Shown piece by piece: positions 1 through 7,402 of a stretch of 45,104 bases of DNA. A program made the translations under genes and the position numbers. The notes below the pieces were generated by a model. It made no database searches, had not been told where the DNA came from, and saw only the letters and a program-made list of their open reading frames with translations. The stretch lies in contig DXZQ01000023.1 in assembly GCA_019419585.1 (NCBI GenBank), forward strand, positions 1 through 45,104, in the 5' to 3' direction. The first letter of the stretch is position 1, and each line of letters starts with the position of its first letter. Source of the DNA: Collinsella sp. (GTDB lineage: Bacteria; Actinomycetota; Coriobacteriia; Coriobacteriales; Coriobacteriaceae).

Positions 1-52
1 CGTAGCGGGTGGTTTAAAGCTGGCCGCTGCGCGGCCAGCAGACTAAAGTCTT

Positions 53-88
53 GAAGAAAAAAGCCCCGAGGCAATTGCCCCGAGGCTC
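53..88 (-). terminator. Rho-independent terminator of the tRNA-Ile/Ala/Ile cluster
   Basis: Read leftward, 86 to 63 folds into a 12-bp stem (GCCTCGGGGCAA with TTGCCTCGGGGC, two G-U pairs) followed at once by TTTTTTCTTC. It lies 14 nt past the 3' end of the last tRNA. A second perfect hairpin, GCTGGCCGC / GCGGCCAGC with loop TGC, is at 19-39; I cannot assign it a role. Confidence 0.85.
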
Positions 89-101
89 TTCACAGTTTTG
101 A

Positions 102-178
102 TGGTGGACCTGACAAGATTCGAACTTGTGACCTCCCGGTTATCAGCCGGACGCTCTAACCAACTGAGCTACAGGTCC
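102..178 (-). tRNA. tRNA-Ile (GAU)
   Basis: The minus strand gives a full cloverleaf: acceptor GGACCTG/CAGGTCC, anticodon loop CTGATAA with anticodon GAT, T-loop TTCGAAT, and an encoded CCA end (102-104). It is identical over all 77 bases to the copy at 327-403. It sits 4 nt downstream of tRNA-Ala and just before the terminator at 53-88. Confidence 0.96.
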
Positions 179-182
179 ATCA

Positions 183-258
183 TGGTGGAGGTTAGGGGGA
201 TCGAACCCCTGACCTCAGGCTTGCAAAGCCCGCGCTCTCCCAGCTGAGCTAAACCCCC
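183..258 (-). tRNA. tRNA-Ala (UGC)
   Basis: Minus-strand cloverleaf with acceptor GGGGGTT/AACCTCC (one G-U pair), anticodon TGC in CTTTGCAA, T-loop TTCGATC and encoded CCA at 183-185. Ile(GAU)-Ala(UGC) is the pair usually found in 16S-23S spacers, but no rRNA sequence is visible on either side. Confidence 0.96.
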
Positions 259-269
259 ACGGAGACAGT

Positions 270-314
270 AATAAACACCCCAGCGGCGACTCGGCTCTCG
301 CTGGGGTGTTTATT
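270..314 (-). terminator. Hairpin between the first tRNA-Ile and tRNA-Ala
   Basis: A perfect 16-bp inverted repeat (270-285 with 299-314, AATAAACACCCCAGCG and its complement) with a 13-nt loop. It lies 12 nt past the 3' end of the promoter-proximal tRNA-Ile. The stem ends in TTTATT but has no long T-run, so it may be a leaky terminator or a processing hairpin. It is symmetric and could act on either strand. Confidence 0.6.
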
Positions 315-326
315 GCGAAAGAAAGA

Positions 327-403
327 TGGTGGACCTGACAAGATTCGAACTTGTGACCTCCCGGTTATCAGCCGGACGCTCTAACCAACTGAGCTACAGG
401 TCC
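327..403 (-). tRNA. tRNA-Ile (GAU), second copy
   Basis: Identical to the gene at 102-178, with anticodon GAT and CCA encoded at 327-329. It is the promoter-proximal member of the cluster; a good promoter lies 15 nt upstream. Confidence 0.96.
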
Positions 404-417
404 ATCGCGCAAGGGAT

Positions 418-447
418 ATATTAGACGAGTCGTTACGCGCGCGTCAA
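418..447 (-). promoter_or_regulatory. Promoter of the tRNA cluster
   Basis: The minus strand reads TTGACG (447-442), an 18-nt spacer, then TAATAT (423-418). The start would fall about 8 nt before tRNA-Ile. The -35 box abuts the outer arm of the large palindrome. Confidence 0.7.
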
Positions 448-450
448 CAA

Positions 451-636
451 CTTTTTTGAAAATCTTTGGAGGGGTTCGCCCCGGCCGCCCGGCGGCATAT
501 GAAGTCGCCTGCTCGGACAGTCCTGACTCGCACGGAGAGCACATTAAGTGCTCTCCGGCTCGTGCGGAACTCGCGATCGACTTCATATGCCGCCGGGCGG
601 CCGGGGCGAACGCGGGTCCCTAGGTTTTCAAAAAAG
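451..636. repeat. Giant nested palindrome between gyrA and the tRNA cluster
   Basis: Three nested perfect inverted repeats share one centre near 545. The outer 12 bp are CTTTTTTGAAAA at 451-462 with its complement at 625-636. The middle arm is 34 bp, 474-507 with 578-611, without a mismatch. The inner 9 bp are GGAGAGCAC at 534-542 with 548-556, around loop ATTAA. The right outer arm includes the T-run of the gyrA terminator. No coding sequence fits. The stretch 404-703 otherwise holds only the tRNA promoter and the gyrA terminator. Confidence 0.9.
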
Positions 637-663
637 CGGTCGGCGCGCAGGTGCGCCGACCGC
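629..663 (-). terminator. Terminator of gyrA
   Basis: Read leftward, GCGGTCGGCGC (663-653), loop ACCTGC, GCGCCGACCGC (646-636), then TTTTTTG. This is an 11-bp perfect stem 40 nt past the gyrA stop codon. Confidence 0.92.
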
Positions 664-703
664 CGATATATGGGGTCTGATATTTTCTATCAGCTAGGGC
701 CTC

Positions 704-3445
704 TTACTCGTCGAGGAGATCTTCTGGCATGTCGTTGCCGTCGCCTAGATCGACAGGGGTTTCTTCGGGGGCAGAGCCGTCTTCTGTGGCTTCGCCTTCG
801 GGCTTTTCCTTGGCGGCCGTCATGCGGGCGACAGCGCATACGCGGTCGTTGTCGTCGACGGTCATCATCTTGACGCCCTGGGTGGCGCGGCCGGTCTGGC
901 TGATCTCGTCGGTCTTGACGCGAATGACCGTCGCGCCCTCCGTCACGATGAACAGCTCGTGCTGCGGGCCCACCGTCTTCATGGCCGCGAGGTTGCCCTT
1001 ACGCTCGGTCATTTGGATGGTGTAGACGCCCTGGCCGCCGCGATTCTGCTCCGGGTAGTCCGCGACCGGCGTGCGCTTGCCGTAGCCGCGCTCGGTGATG
1101 ACGAATAGATCGCCGTTGCCGTTGGTGACTTCCATGCCCAGAACGCTCACGCCGTCCTTCATACCGATACCGCGAACGCCGCTAGTATCGCGGCCGGTGG
1201 CGCGCACCTGCTCCTCGGAGAACATGATCGCCTTGCCCGCGGTGGTGGCCAGGATAATCTTGTCGCCCTCGCGCACGCGGCGCACGTTCAGCAGCGCGTC
1301 GTCGTCACGCAGGTTGATAGCGATCAGGCCGTCGCGGCGGCTGCGGTCATATGCGCTCATTACGGTCTTCTTGACCATGCCGCTCTTGGTGGCAAACATC
1401 AGGTACTCGTCGGCAGGGAACTCGCGGCAGCTGATGACGCTCGCGATCTTCTCGCCCTCCTCGAAGGGCAGCAGGTTGACGATTGCGGTACCGCGCGCCT
1501 GGCGCGTACCCACCGGCAGCTCGTGCACCTTCAGGCGATAGACCTTACCCTTGCTCGAGAAGAACAGCACGTACTCGTGCGTGGACGCGATGAACATCTC
1601 GTCGATGACGTCGTCCTCTTTGAGGTTGACGCCCGACACGCCCTTGCCGCCGCGCTTCTGGGCGCGGTAGGCGGCCACCGGGATGCGCTTGACATAGCCG
1701 GTGTGGGTGATGGTCACGACCATGTCCTCATCGGCAATGAGGTCCTCGACGTCCAGGTCCTTCTCGACATGGCTGATCTCGGTGCGGCGCTTATCGCCGA
1801 ACTTCTTGGAGATCTCGCGCATCTCTTCCTTAATGACGCCCAGGATCTTCTCCTCGTGCGCCAGCAGGTCCTCGTAGTAGGCGATGGCGCGGCGCAGGCC
1901 GTCCAGCTCTTCCTGGATCTTGTCGCGCTCCAGGCCGGTCAGGCGGCGCAGCTTCATCTCGAGGATGGCCGTGGTCTGCTCGGGCGTAAAGCCAAAGCGC
2001 TCGATCAGGCGGCTGCTGGCCTCGGAGTCGGTCTGCGAGGAGCGGATGATGCTGATGACCTCGTCGATATGGTCAAGGGCCATCAGGTAGCCCTCAAGGA
2101 TATGCGCGCGGGCCTGGGCCTTCTTAAGGTCGAAGCGGGTGCGGCGGGTGACGACGTCGACCTGGTGGTCGATGTAGCGCTGCAGCATCTCGCGCAGACT
2201 CAGGCATTTGGGAACGCCGTTGACAAGCGCCAGGTTGTTGGCGCCAAAGGTCGTCTGCAGCGAGGTGTACTTGTACAGGTTGTTGAGCACGACCTGCGGG
2301 ATGACGCCCTTCTTGAGTTCGATGACCAGACGGATACCCTTCTGGTTGGACTCATCGCGCATATCCGAGATGCCCTCGATGCGCTTGTCGTTGACGAGCT
2401 GGGCGATCTTCTCCTGCAGGGTGCCCTTGTTGACCATGTAGGGGATCTCGGTAAAGACCAGGCGGCTGCGGCCGGTCTTGGCGGACTCCACGTGAGCCTT
2501 GGCGCGCACGGTAATGGAGCCGCGGCCGGTCTCGTAGCTCTGCTTAATGCCGGCGCTGCCCATGATGATGGCGCCGGTGGGGAAGTCCGGACCGGGCATG
2601 ATCTGCATGAGCTCGTCGACGGTGGCTTCGGGGTTGTCGATCAGGTAGCAGGTGGCCTCGATCGCCTCGGTGAGGTTGTGCGGGGCGATGTTGGTGGCCA
2701 TGCCGACGGCGATGCCCTGGCTGCCGTTGACCAGCAGGTTGGGGAAGCGCGCAGGCAGCGCCACGGGCTCGGCGAGTGATTCGTCGTAGTTGGGCTGCCA
2801 GTCGACGGTATCCTTCTGCAGGTCACGCAGCAGCTCCATGGCGGGCTTTGCCAGGCGGCTCTCGGTGTAACGCATGGCTGCCGCGCCGTCGCCGTCGATG
2901 TTGCCGAAGTTGCCGTGACCGTCGATGAGCGGCGTGCGCATGGAGAACCACTGCGCCAGGCGAACCATTGCCTCATAGACCGCGAAGTCGCCATGCGGGT
3001 GGTACTTACCGATAACTTCGCCGACCGTCCAAGCGGACTTCTTGTGCGGACGGTTGGGGTAGATGCCGCTCTCGTTCATCGCGTACAGGATGCGGCGGTG
3101 CACCGGCTTTAAGCCGTCGCGCACGTCCGGCAGGGCGCGCGCCGTGATGACCGACATCGAATACTCGATGAATGACTGCTTCATCTCGCGGCCAAACTCC
3201 GAAATCTGGAGCTGGCCGCCGTTTATATCCTCGCCGGCCGAGGCGCCACGGTCGACTTCGCCAAAGCTCTCCTCGAGCTCACCGTCGTCGTCCTCTTCCT
3301 CGTCATCATCGGCATCGGGGTTATAGGCGTCAGGATCGCCGTCCTCGCCCTGCTCAGCACGGGCAAGCAGGCGCTTCAGATCGTCGGGCATGCCGGCATC
3401 GCCGGCCTCGCCCATACCCTCGTTATTGTTGATATCGTCTGCCAC
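704..3445 (-). CDS. gyrA: DNA gyrase subunit A
   Basis: Breakage-reunion subunit of type IIA topoisomerase; with GyrB it introduces negative supercoils using ATP. It starts at GTG 3445, six bases behind AGGAGG. The catalytic Tyr is Y193 in AAMRYTESRL; GyrA-box-like QTGRATQGVK lies in the C-terminal beta-pinwheel. At 913 residues it is longer than usual because about 75 residues rich in Asp/Glu precede the conserved FIEYSMSVI block; the tail after about 870 is acidic too. The resistance-determining region reads HPHGDFAVYEAMVR: Phe154 occupies the E. coli Ser83 position and Glu158 the Asp87 position. Phe at 83 is a known quinolone-resistance state elsewhere. gyrB lies 155 nt upstream in the same direction, separated by an interrupted palindrome. 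Confidence 0.98.
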   Translation of the reverse strand: MADDINNNEGMGEAGDAGMPDDLKRLLARAEQGEDGDPDAYNPDADDDEEEDDDGELEESFGEVDRGASAGEDINGGQLQISEFGREMKQSFIEYSMSVITARALPDVRDGLKPVHRRILYAMNESGIYPNRPHKKSAWTVGEVIGKYHPHGDFAVYEAMVRLAQWFSMRTPLIDGHGNFGNIDGDGAAAMRYTESRLAKPAMELLRDLQKDTVDWQPNYDESLAEPVALPARFPNLLVNGSQGIAVGMATNIAPHNLTEAIEATCYLIDNPEATVDELMQIMPGPDFPTGAIIMGSAGIKQSYETGRGSITVRAKAHVESAKTGRSRLVFTEIPYMVNKGTLQEKIAQLVNDKRIEGISDMRDESNQKGIRLVIELKKGVIPQVVLNNLYKYTSLQTTFGANNLALVNGVPKCLSLREMLQRYIDHQVDVVTRRTRFDLKKAQARAHILEGYLMALDHIDEVISIIRSSQTDSEASSRLIERFGFTPEQTTAILEMKLRRLTGLERDKIQEELDGLRRAIAYYEDLLAHEEKILGVIKEEMREISKKFGDKRRTEISHVEKDLDVEDLIADEDMVVTITHTGYVKRIPVAAYRAQKRGGKGVSGVNLKEDDVIDEMFIASTHEYVLFFSSKGKVYRLKVHELPVGTRQARGTAIVNLLPFEEGEKIASVISCREFPADEYLMFATKSGMVKKTVMSAYDRSRRDGLIAINLRDDDALLNVRRVREGDKIILATTAGKAIMFSEEQVRATGRDTSGVRGIGMKDGVSVLGMEVTNGNGDLFVITERGYGKRTPVADYPEQNRGGQGVYTIQMTERKGNLAAMKTVGPQHELFIVTEGATVIRVKTDEISQTGRATQGVKMMTVDDNDRVCAVARMTAAKEKPEGEATEDGSAPEETPVDLGDGNDMPEDLLDE

Positions 3446-3492
3446 GTTACCTCCTCATGGTTTGCGTGGTCCATTAGTTCCCTACCACGGAG

Positions 3493-3595
3493 ACGGCTTT
3501 TCCAGGTGCCGCAGATTCGCCCGAAAGAGGAGGGAAGCGTACTTGGGTACGCGACCAACGATTGAGGGCGAAGGTGCGGTGGCCGGGAAAGCCGT
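3493..3595. repeat. Interrupted palindrome between gyrB and gyrA
   Basis: Imperfect 30-nt arms at 3493-3522 and 3566-3595 share ACGGCTTT at their outer ends and CGCCC at their inner ends. They enclose a perfect hairpin GCGTAC-TTGG-GTACGC (3537-3552). There is no T-run, so it is not a standard terminator. It could be an intergenic mRNA structure or a repetitive element. Confidence 0.65.
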
Positions 3596-3600
3596 GCAGG

Positions 3601-5631
3601 TTAGGCGTCTAAGAAGCGTGCATCATGCGCGTGTTTCTCGATGTACTCGCGGCGATAGCCGACCTCGGAACCCATCAGCTCGCGCACGGCGCGGTCTGCC
3701 ACCACGGCATCCTCGATCGACACGCGCTGCAGGATGCGGGTCTTGGGGTCCATCGTCGTTGAGGCAAGCTGCTTGGGATCCATCTCGCCCAGACCCTTGT
3801 AGCGCTGGACGGTATAGCCCTTGCGCTTCTTGGTGATCTTGCCGTCCTTGGCCTTGCCGTCCTCGTCGTTGTCGTCGGGGTTCAGGCCCAGACTCTGGAT
3901 GGTGTCGCGCAGGATCTCGTCTTCGGGCTGGCGGCCGTTGGGATACACGTAGTGGATCTTGTTGCGCACCTTAATGCCAAAGATGGGCGGGCAGGCAACA
4001 TAGACGTAGCCGGCATCGATCAGCGGACGCATGTACTTGTAGAAGAACGTCAGCAGCAGGATGCGGATGTGCGCACCGTCGACGTCTGCATCGGTCATGA
4101 TGATGATCTTGTGGTAGCGCGCCTTGGTGATATCGAAGTCGCCACCGTCGCCGGCACTCGTCGTGACGCCGCAGCCGATCGCGGTAATCAGCGACTGGAT
4201 GGTGTCACTCGAGAATGCGCGATGGTCACCAACGCGTTCGACGTTCAGAATCTTGCCGCGCAGGGGCAGAATCGCCTGGATGTCTCGGCGACGGCCGTCC
4301 TTGGCCGAACCGCCTGCCGAGTCGCCCTCTACGATGAAGAGCTCGGTCAGCTCGGCATCGCGCACCGAGCAGTCAGCGAGCTTACCGGGCAGGGACGCCG
4401 TCTCGAGCAGGCTCTTGCGGCGGGTCGCCTCGCGCGCCTTGCGGGCGGCGTTGCGCGCCTTGCAGGCCTGTTGCGCCTTCTTGACGATCTCGCGGGCGGG
4501 CTTGGGATGCTCCTCCAAGTAATCGGCGAGGCCGTCGGTCACGATCTTGAGCGTGAGCGCGCGCATATAGGAGCTACCGAGCTTGGCCTTGGTCTGGCCC
4601 TCAAACTGCGGATCGGGCAGCTTGACCGAGATAACGGCCGAAAGGCCCTCGCGCACATCGTCGCCGGTCAGGTTGGCGTCTTTTTCCTTGAGCAGGTTCT
4701 GTTTGCGCGCGTAGTCGTTGATCACGCGGGTGAGCGCGGTGCGGAAGCCCTCAAGGTGCATGCCGCCCTCGGGAGTGTAGATGTCGTTGGCAAACGACAT
4801 GACGTTCTCGCCGTAGCCGCTATTCCACTGCAGGGAAACCTCGACCTCGCCCATCTTGGCCACAGGCGCGTCCGGGTCCGATTTGCCCTCGATGTAGATG
4901 GGCTCCTTAAAGGCCTCAGGGACGTCCTTGCCCTCGTTGAGGAACTTGACGAAGTCGATGATGCCGCCCTCGTAGCAAAACTCCTCCACGTGGGGAGTCT
5001 CCTCGCGCTCGTCGGTCAGCACGATTTTGAGGTTCTTATTGAGGAACGCCGTCTCCTGCAGACGGTTGTGCAGCGTATCGAAATCGTAGATGCAGGTCTC
5101 GAAGATCTCGTCGTCGGGCCAGAAGGTGACGGTGGTGCCCGTCGAATCCGAGGTGCCCACGACCTCCATCTTCTTGACGGTCTTGCCGCGCGAGAACTCC
5201 ATCTCGTAGGTGTTGCCATCGCGACGGACCTGAACGACCACGCGCTTGGACAGTGCGTTGACGACGGAGATGCCCACGCCGTGCAGGCCGCCCGAGACCT
5301 TATAGGCCGAGTTATCGAACTTACCGCCGGCGTGCAGGATCGTCATAACGACCTCGAGCGTCGGGATCTTTTTGATAGGATGCTCGTCGACGGGAATGCC
5401 TCGCCCGTTGTCGACGACCGTGATGGAGTTGTCGGCGTGGACCGTCACCTGGATCTCGGTGCAGAAACCGGCCATGGCCTCGTCGACGGAGTTGTCAACG
5501 ATCTCCCACACCAGGTGATGCAGACCGCTGGCGCTCGTCGAGCCGATGTACATGCCCGGGCGTTTACGAACGGCCTCGAGACCTTCGAGAATCTTAATCT
5601 CGCCGCCATCGTAATCGTTTTCGTTTGCCAC
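3601..5631 (-). CDS. gyrB: DNA gyrase subunit B
   Basis: ATPase subunit of gyrase. It starts at GTG 5631 with GGAGGA just upstream. The GHKL ATP site shows EIVDNSVDEA (Glu43, Asn47), VDNGRGIP (Asp74) and GGLHGVG (114-120). The TOPRIM domain has EGDSAGG (Glu435) and DADVD (514-518); QRYKGLGEMD marks the C-terminal region. The length of 676 residues is normal for the short actinobacterial/Gram-positive form. A charged Lys/Asp-rich insert sits near 584-605. It is separated from the upstream dciA gene by a strong terminator, so it should have its own promoter in 5632-5680, though I see no convincing -35/-10 pair. Confidence 0.98.
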   Translation of the reverse strand: MANENDYDGGEIKILEGLEAVRKRPGMYIGSTSASGLHHLVWEIVDNSVDEAMAGFCTEIQVTVHADNSITVVDNGRGIPVDEHPIKKIPTLEVVMTILHAGGKFDNSAYKVSGGLHGVGISVVNALSKRVVVQVRRDGNTYEMEFSRGKTVKKMEVVGTSDSTGTTVTFWPDDEIFETCIYDFDTLHNRLQETAFLNKNLKIVLTDEREETPHVEEFCYEGGIIDFVKFLNEGKDVPEAFKEPIYIEGKSDPDAPVAKMGEVEVSLQWNSGYGENVMSFANDIYTPEGGMHLEGFRTALTRVINDYARKQNLLKEKDANLTGDDVREGLSAVISVKLPDPQFEGQTKAKLGSSYMRALTLKIVTDGLADYLEEHPKPAREIVKKAQQACKARNAARKAREATRRKSLLETASLPGKLADCSVRDAELTELFIVEGDSAGGSAKDGRRRDIQAILPLRGKILNVERVGDHRAFSSDTIQSLITAIGCGVTTSAGDGGDFDITKARYHKIIIMTDADVDGAHIRILLLTFFYKYMRPLIDAGYVYVACPPIFGIKVRNKIHYVYPNGRQPEDEILRDTIQSLGLNPDDNDEDGKAKDGKITKKRKGYTVQRYKGLGEMDPKQLASTTMDPKTRILQRVSIEDAVVADRAVRELMGSEVGYRREYIEKHAHDARFLDA

Positions 5632-5680
5632 ACGTCCTCCTTCAGTTAAGAAAATGTGTACAGCCTTACTAGTTTATCGT

Positions 5681-5709
5681 AAAAAAATACCCTCGGGAAC
5701 GAGGGTATT
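5681..5709 (-). terminator. Terminator of the dnaA-dciA gene block
   Basis: Leftward: AATACCCTCG, loop TTCC, CGAGGGTATT, then a run of T. A perfect 10-bp stem 28 nt after the dciA stop. It separates gyrB from the upstream replication genes. Confidence 0.9.
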
Positions 5710-5736
5710 TGGCTCTACAAGGCCACCAGATGCGAT

Positions 5737-6300
5737 TTAAGGCTCTTTTTTGCTTTGCACGCCCTTGGCCCACTCGGCACTGGCTCTCATGGCATTCTCG
5801 AGGGCCTCGCGCAGTTTTTGGTCTTCGATGGGCGCCACTTGGCGCTCGATCTCGGTGCGCTCGGCCTCACTTAGGTCGGCGTGCGGAGCCGGCGGGCGCT
5901 CGGTCGTCGCCGGGCGCAGGCGCTCCTTGGCGGCGGGTGGCGTGTGACCGGGCGCGGTGGTTTTGAACACCAGGCCGTCCACATGCGCACCGGTGCGCTC
6001 CATGCGCGCGCGGATGATCTCGCGCAGCAGCGTCATTTCCTGCGTCCACGAGGGCGAGTCGAGATATACCAGCAGCTCATTGGACTCGGGCAGGTAGCGC
6101 AGGCCCGTCACATGCCGCCCCTCGCGCGTGCCCGAGCACACCGCGTTCCACGCGCGATAGACCGCGCGCGACTCCTCGGCAGCCTCCATCTGCGCGCGGC
6201 GCTCAGGGGTCGCAGCCGCCAGGATGCGCTGACGCTCTGCGTTCAAAAACCCACTGAAGGCGACCGTCTCGCTCTCGCGCTCGTAATTAGCACGTCTCAC
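5737..6300 (-). CDS. dciA: DciA-like (DUF721) protein, probable replicative-helicase operator/loader
   Basis: 187 residues. The DUF721 core (about 45-105) has the family pattern: W in VYRAWNAV, a stretch of beta residues (ELLVYLDSPSW) and a helix (MTLLREIIRARM). The C-terminal part after about 115 is Pro/Ala/Glu-rich and probably disordered. DUF721/DciA proteins are known to interact with DnaB helicase in bacteria lacking DnaC or DnaI; the position between recF and gyrB is the standard actinobacterial one. The start is GTG 6300, inside the last codons of recF (14-nt overlap), which implies translational coupling. Function is inferred from family and location. Confidence 0.85.
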   Translation of the reverse strand: MRRANYERESETVAFSGFLNAERQRILAAATPERRAQMEAAEESRAVYRAWNAVCSGTREGRHVTGLRYLPESNELLVYLDSPSWTQEMTLLREIIRARMERTGAHVDGLVFKTTAPGHTPPAAKERLRPATTERPPAPHADLSEAERTEIERQVAPIEDQKLREALENAMRASAEWAKGVQSKKEP

Positions 6301-7393
6301 CCATACTCACCACCTTGGCTCGATCAAGCAGGTCATCGGTAAAGTATCCCAGGTTGGTCGTGGTTATGACCGTCTGGATATCATCGCCGATCAGCCGCAG
6401 GAAAGCACCGCGACGCTCGCCGTCGAGCTCGCTCATCACGTCGTCCAAAAGCAGCAGTGGGGCGGTGCCCAGGACATCGCGAGCCACGGCCACCTCCGCC
6501 ACCTTCCAGGACAGCACCAACGTTCGCTGCTGTCCTTGGCTGGCAAATGAACGGGCGGAGCGACCCGCCACGGTAAATTCAATCTCGTCGCGATGCGGTC
6601 CCACCAACGTCACGCCGCGGCGAATTTCCTCGTCGGCGTGCTCATCAAGGGCGGCCAGTATGCGCTCGTACGCCCAGCCCTTCAGCTCTTCGCGATCCTC
6701 GACCTGGGGTAAATCCCCCAGCGTGGACGCATAGGACACGTTGGCGGCTTCACCGGACGCTACTTGCCCGTAGGCAGCGCGCACATGGCCCGCCAGCCGG
6801 TCGAGCAGGGCCAACCGGTGCACGAGCAGGGCCGAGCCCGCGCGGGCAATCGATTCGTTCCACGCGCCGAGCATCTCGCGGCAGCACCAGGTCTCCTTGA
6901 GCAGGGCGTTACGCTGGGTCACGCAGCGCCCATAGGTGTTCGCAAGATCGGCATAGCGTGCGCTCAGTTGCATGCCAAAGTCATCGAGGGCGGCGCGGCG
7001 CACACTGGCGCCCCGCTTAACCATGTCCAGATGGTCGGGGCAAAACAGCACGCTCGGCAGAACCCCGCGCACACCGGCGGCAGAGCATCTCTTGCCGTTG
7101 CGGCTAAACGAGCGCTTACCGTCCTCCGCGCTCAGTCCCATATCAAGCACGCGGCCGTCGCCCTCGAGTCTCAGCTCGACCTTGCACGAGCCCACGCCGT
7201 CATGGACGAGCTCGGCTGCGGTCGGATGCCTAAACGAGGCGCCGCTCGTCAGCAGCTGCAGCGCCTCTATGAGATTGGTCTTTCCTGCCGCATTGGGCCC
7301 CGCAAGTATCGTCACGCCTTCGTCCAGGGCAAGACGGTAGCTATCGAAGCTGCGGTAGTGCGCGACGGAAAGATCGCGGGCGAACATGGTCAT
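6287..7393 (-). CDS. recF: DNA replication and repair protein RecF
   Basis: SMC-like ATPase that acts with RecO/RecR to load RecA at gaps. Walker A GPNAAGKTN at 32-40, ABC signature SQGQQRTLVLS, and Walker B PLLLLDDVMSELD near the C-terminus are all intact. 368 residues is the family size. The first codons are ATG-ACC-ATG, so the start could be 7393 or 7387. It begins 9 nt after the dnaN stop and overlaps dciA, so dnaN-recF-dciA looks like one transcript. Confidence 0.97.
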   Translation of the reverse strand: MTMFARDLSVAHYRSFDSYRLALDEGVTILAGPNAAGKTNLIEALQLLTSGASFRHPTAAELVHDGVGSCKVELRLEGDGRVLDMGLSAEDGKRSFSRNGKRCSAAGVRGVLPSVLFCPDHLDMVKRGASVRRAALDDFGMQLSARYADLANTYGRCVTQRNALLKETWCCREMLGAWNESIARAGSALLVHRLALLDRLAGHVRAAYGQVASGEAANVSYASTLGDLPQVEDREELKGWAYERILAALDEHADEEIRRGVTLVGPHRDEIEFTVAGRSARSFASQGQQRTLVLSWKVAEVAVARDVLGTAPLLLLDDVMSELDGERRGAFLRLIGDDIQTVITTTNLGYFTDDLLDRAKVVSMGETC

Positions 7394-7402
7394 GGCGCAG
7401 CG

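Noticed and set aside
1..101. Remains of an rRNA operon beside tRNA-Ile/Ala
   Set aside because: No 16S, 23S or 5S sequence is visible, and a strong terminator ends the tRNA transcript at 53-88.
1523..2779. 418-codon open frame on the plus strand inside gyrA
   Set aside because: It mirrors gyrA on the other strand, is rich in Leu/Val/Asp/Gly as expected from reading GC-rich codons backwards, and has no ribosome site or family motif.
3952..5649. 565-codon plus-strand frame antisense to gyrB
   Set aside because: Same cause: high-GC third positions suppress stops in the opposite frame. gyrB on the minus strand is certain.
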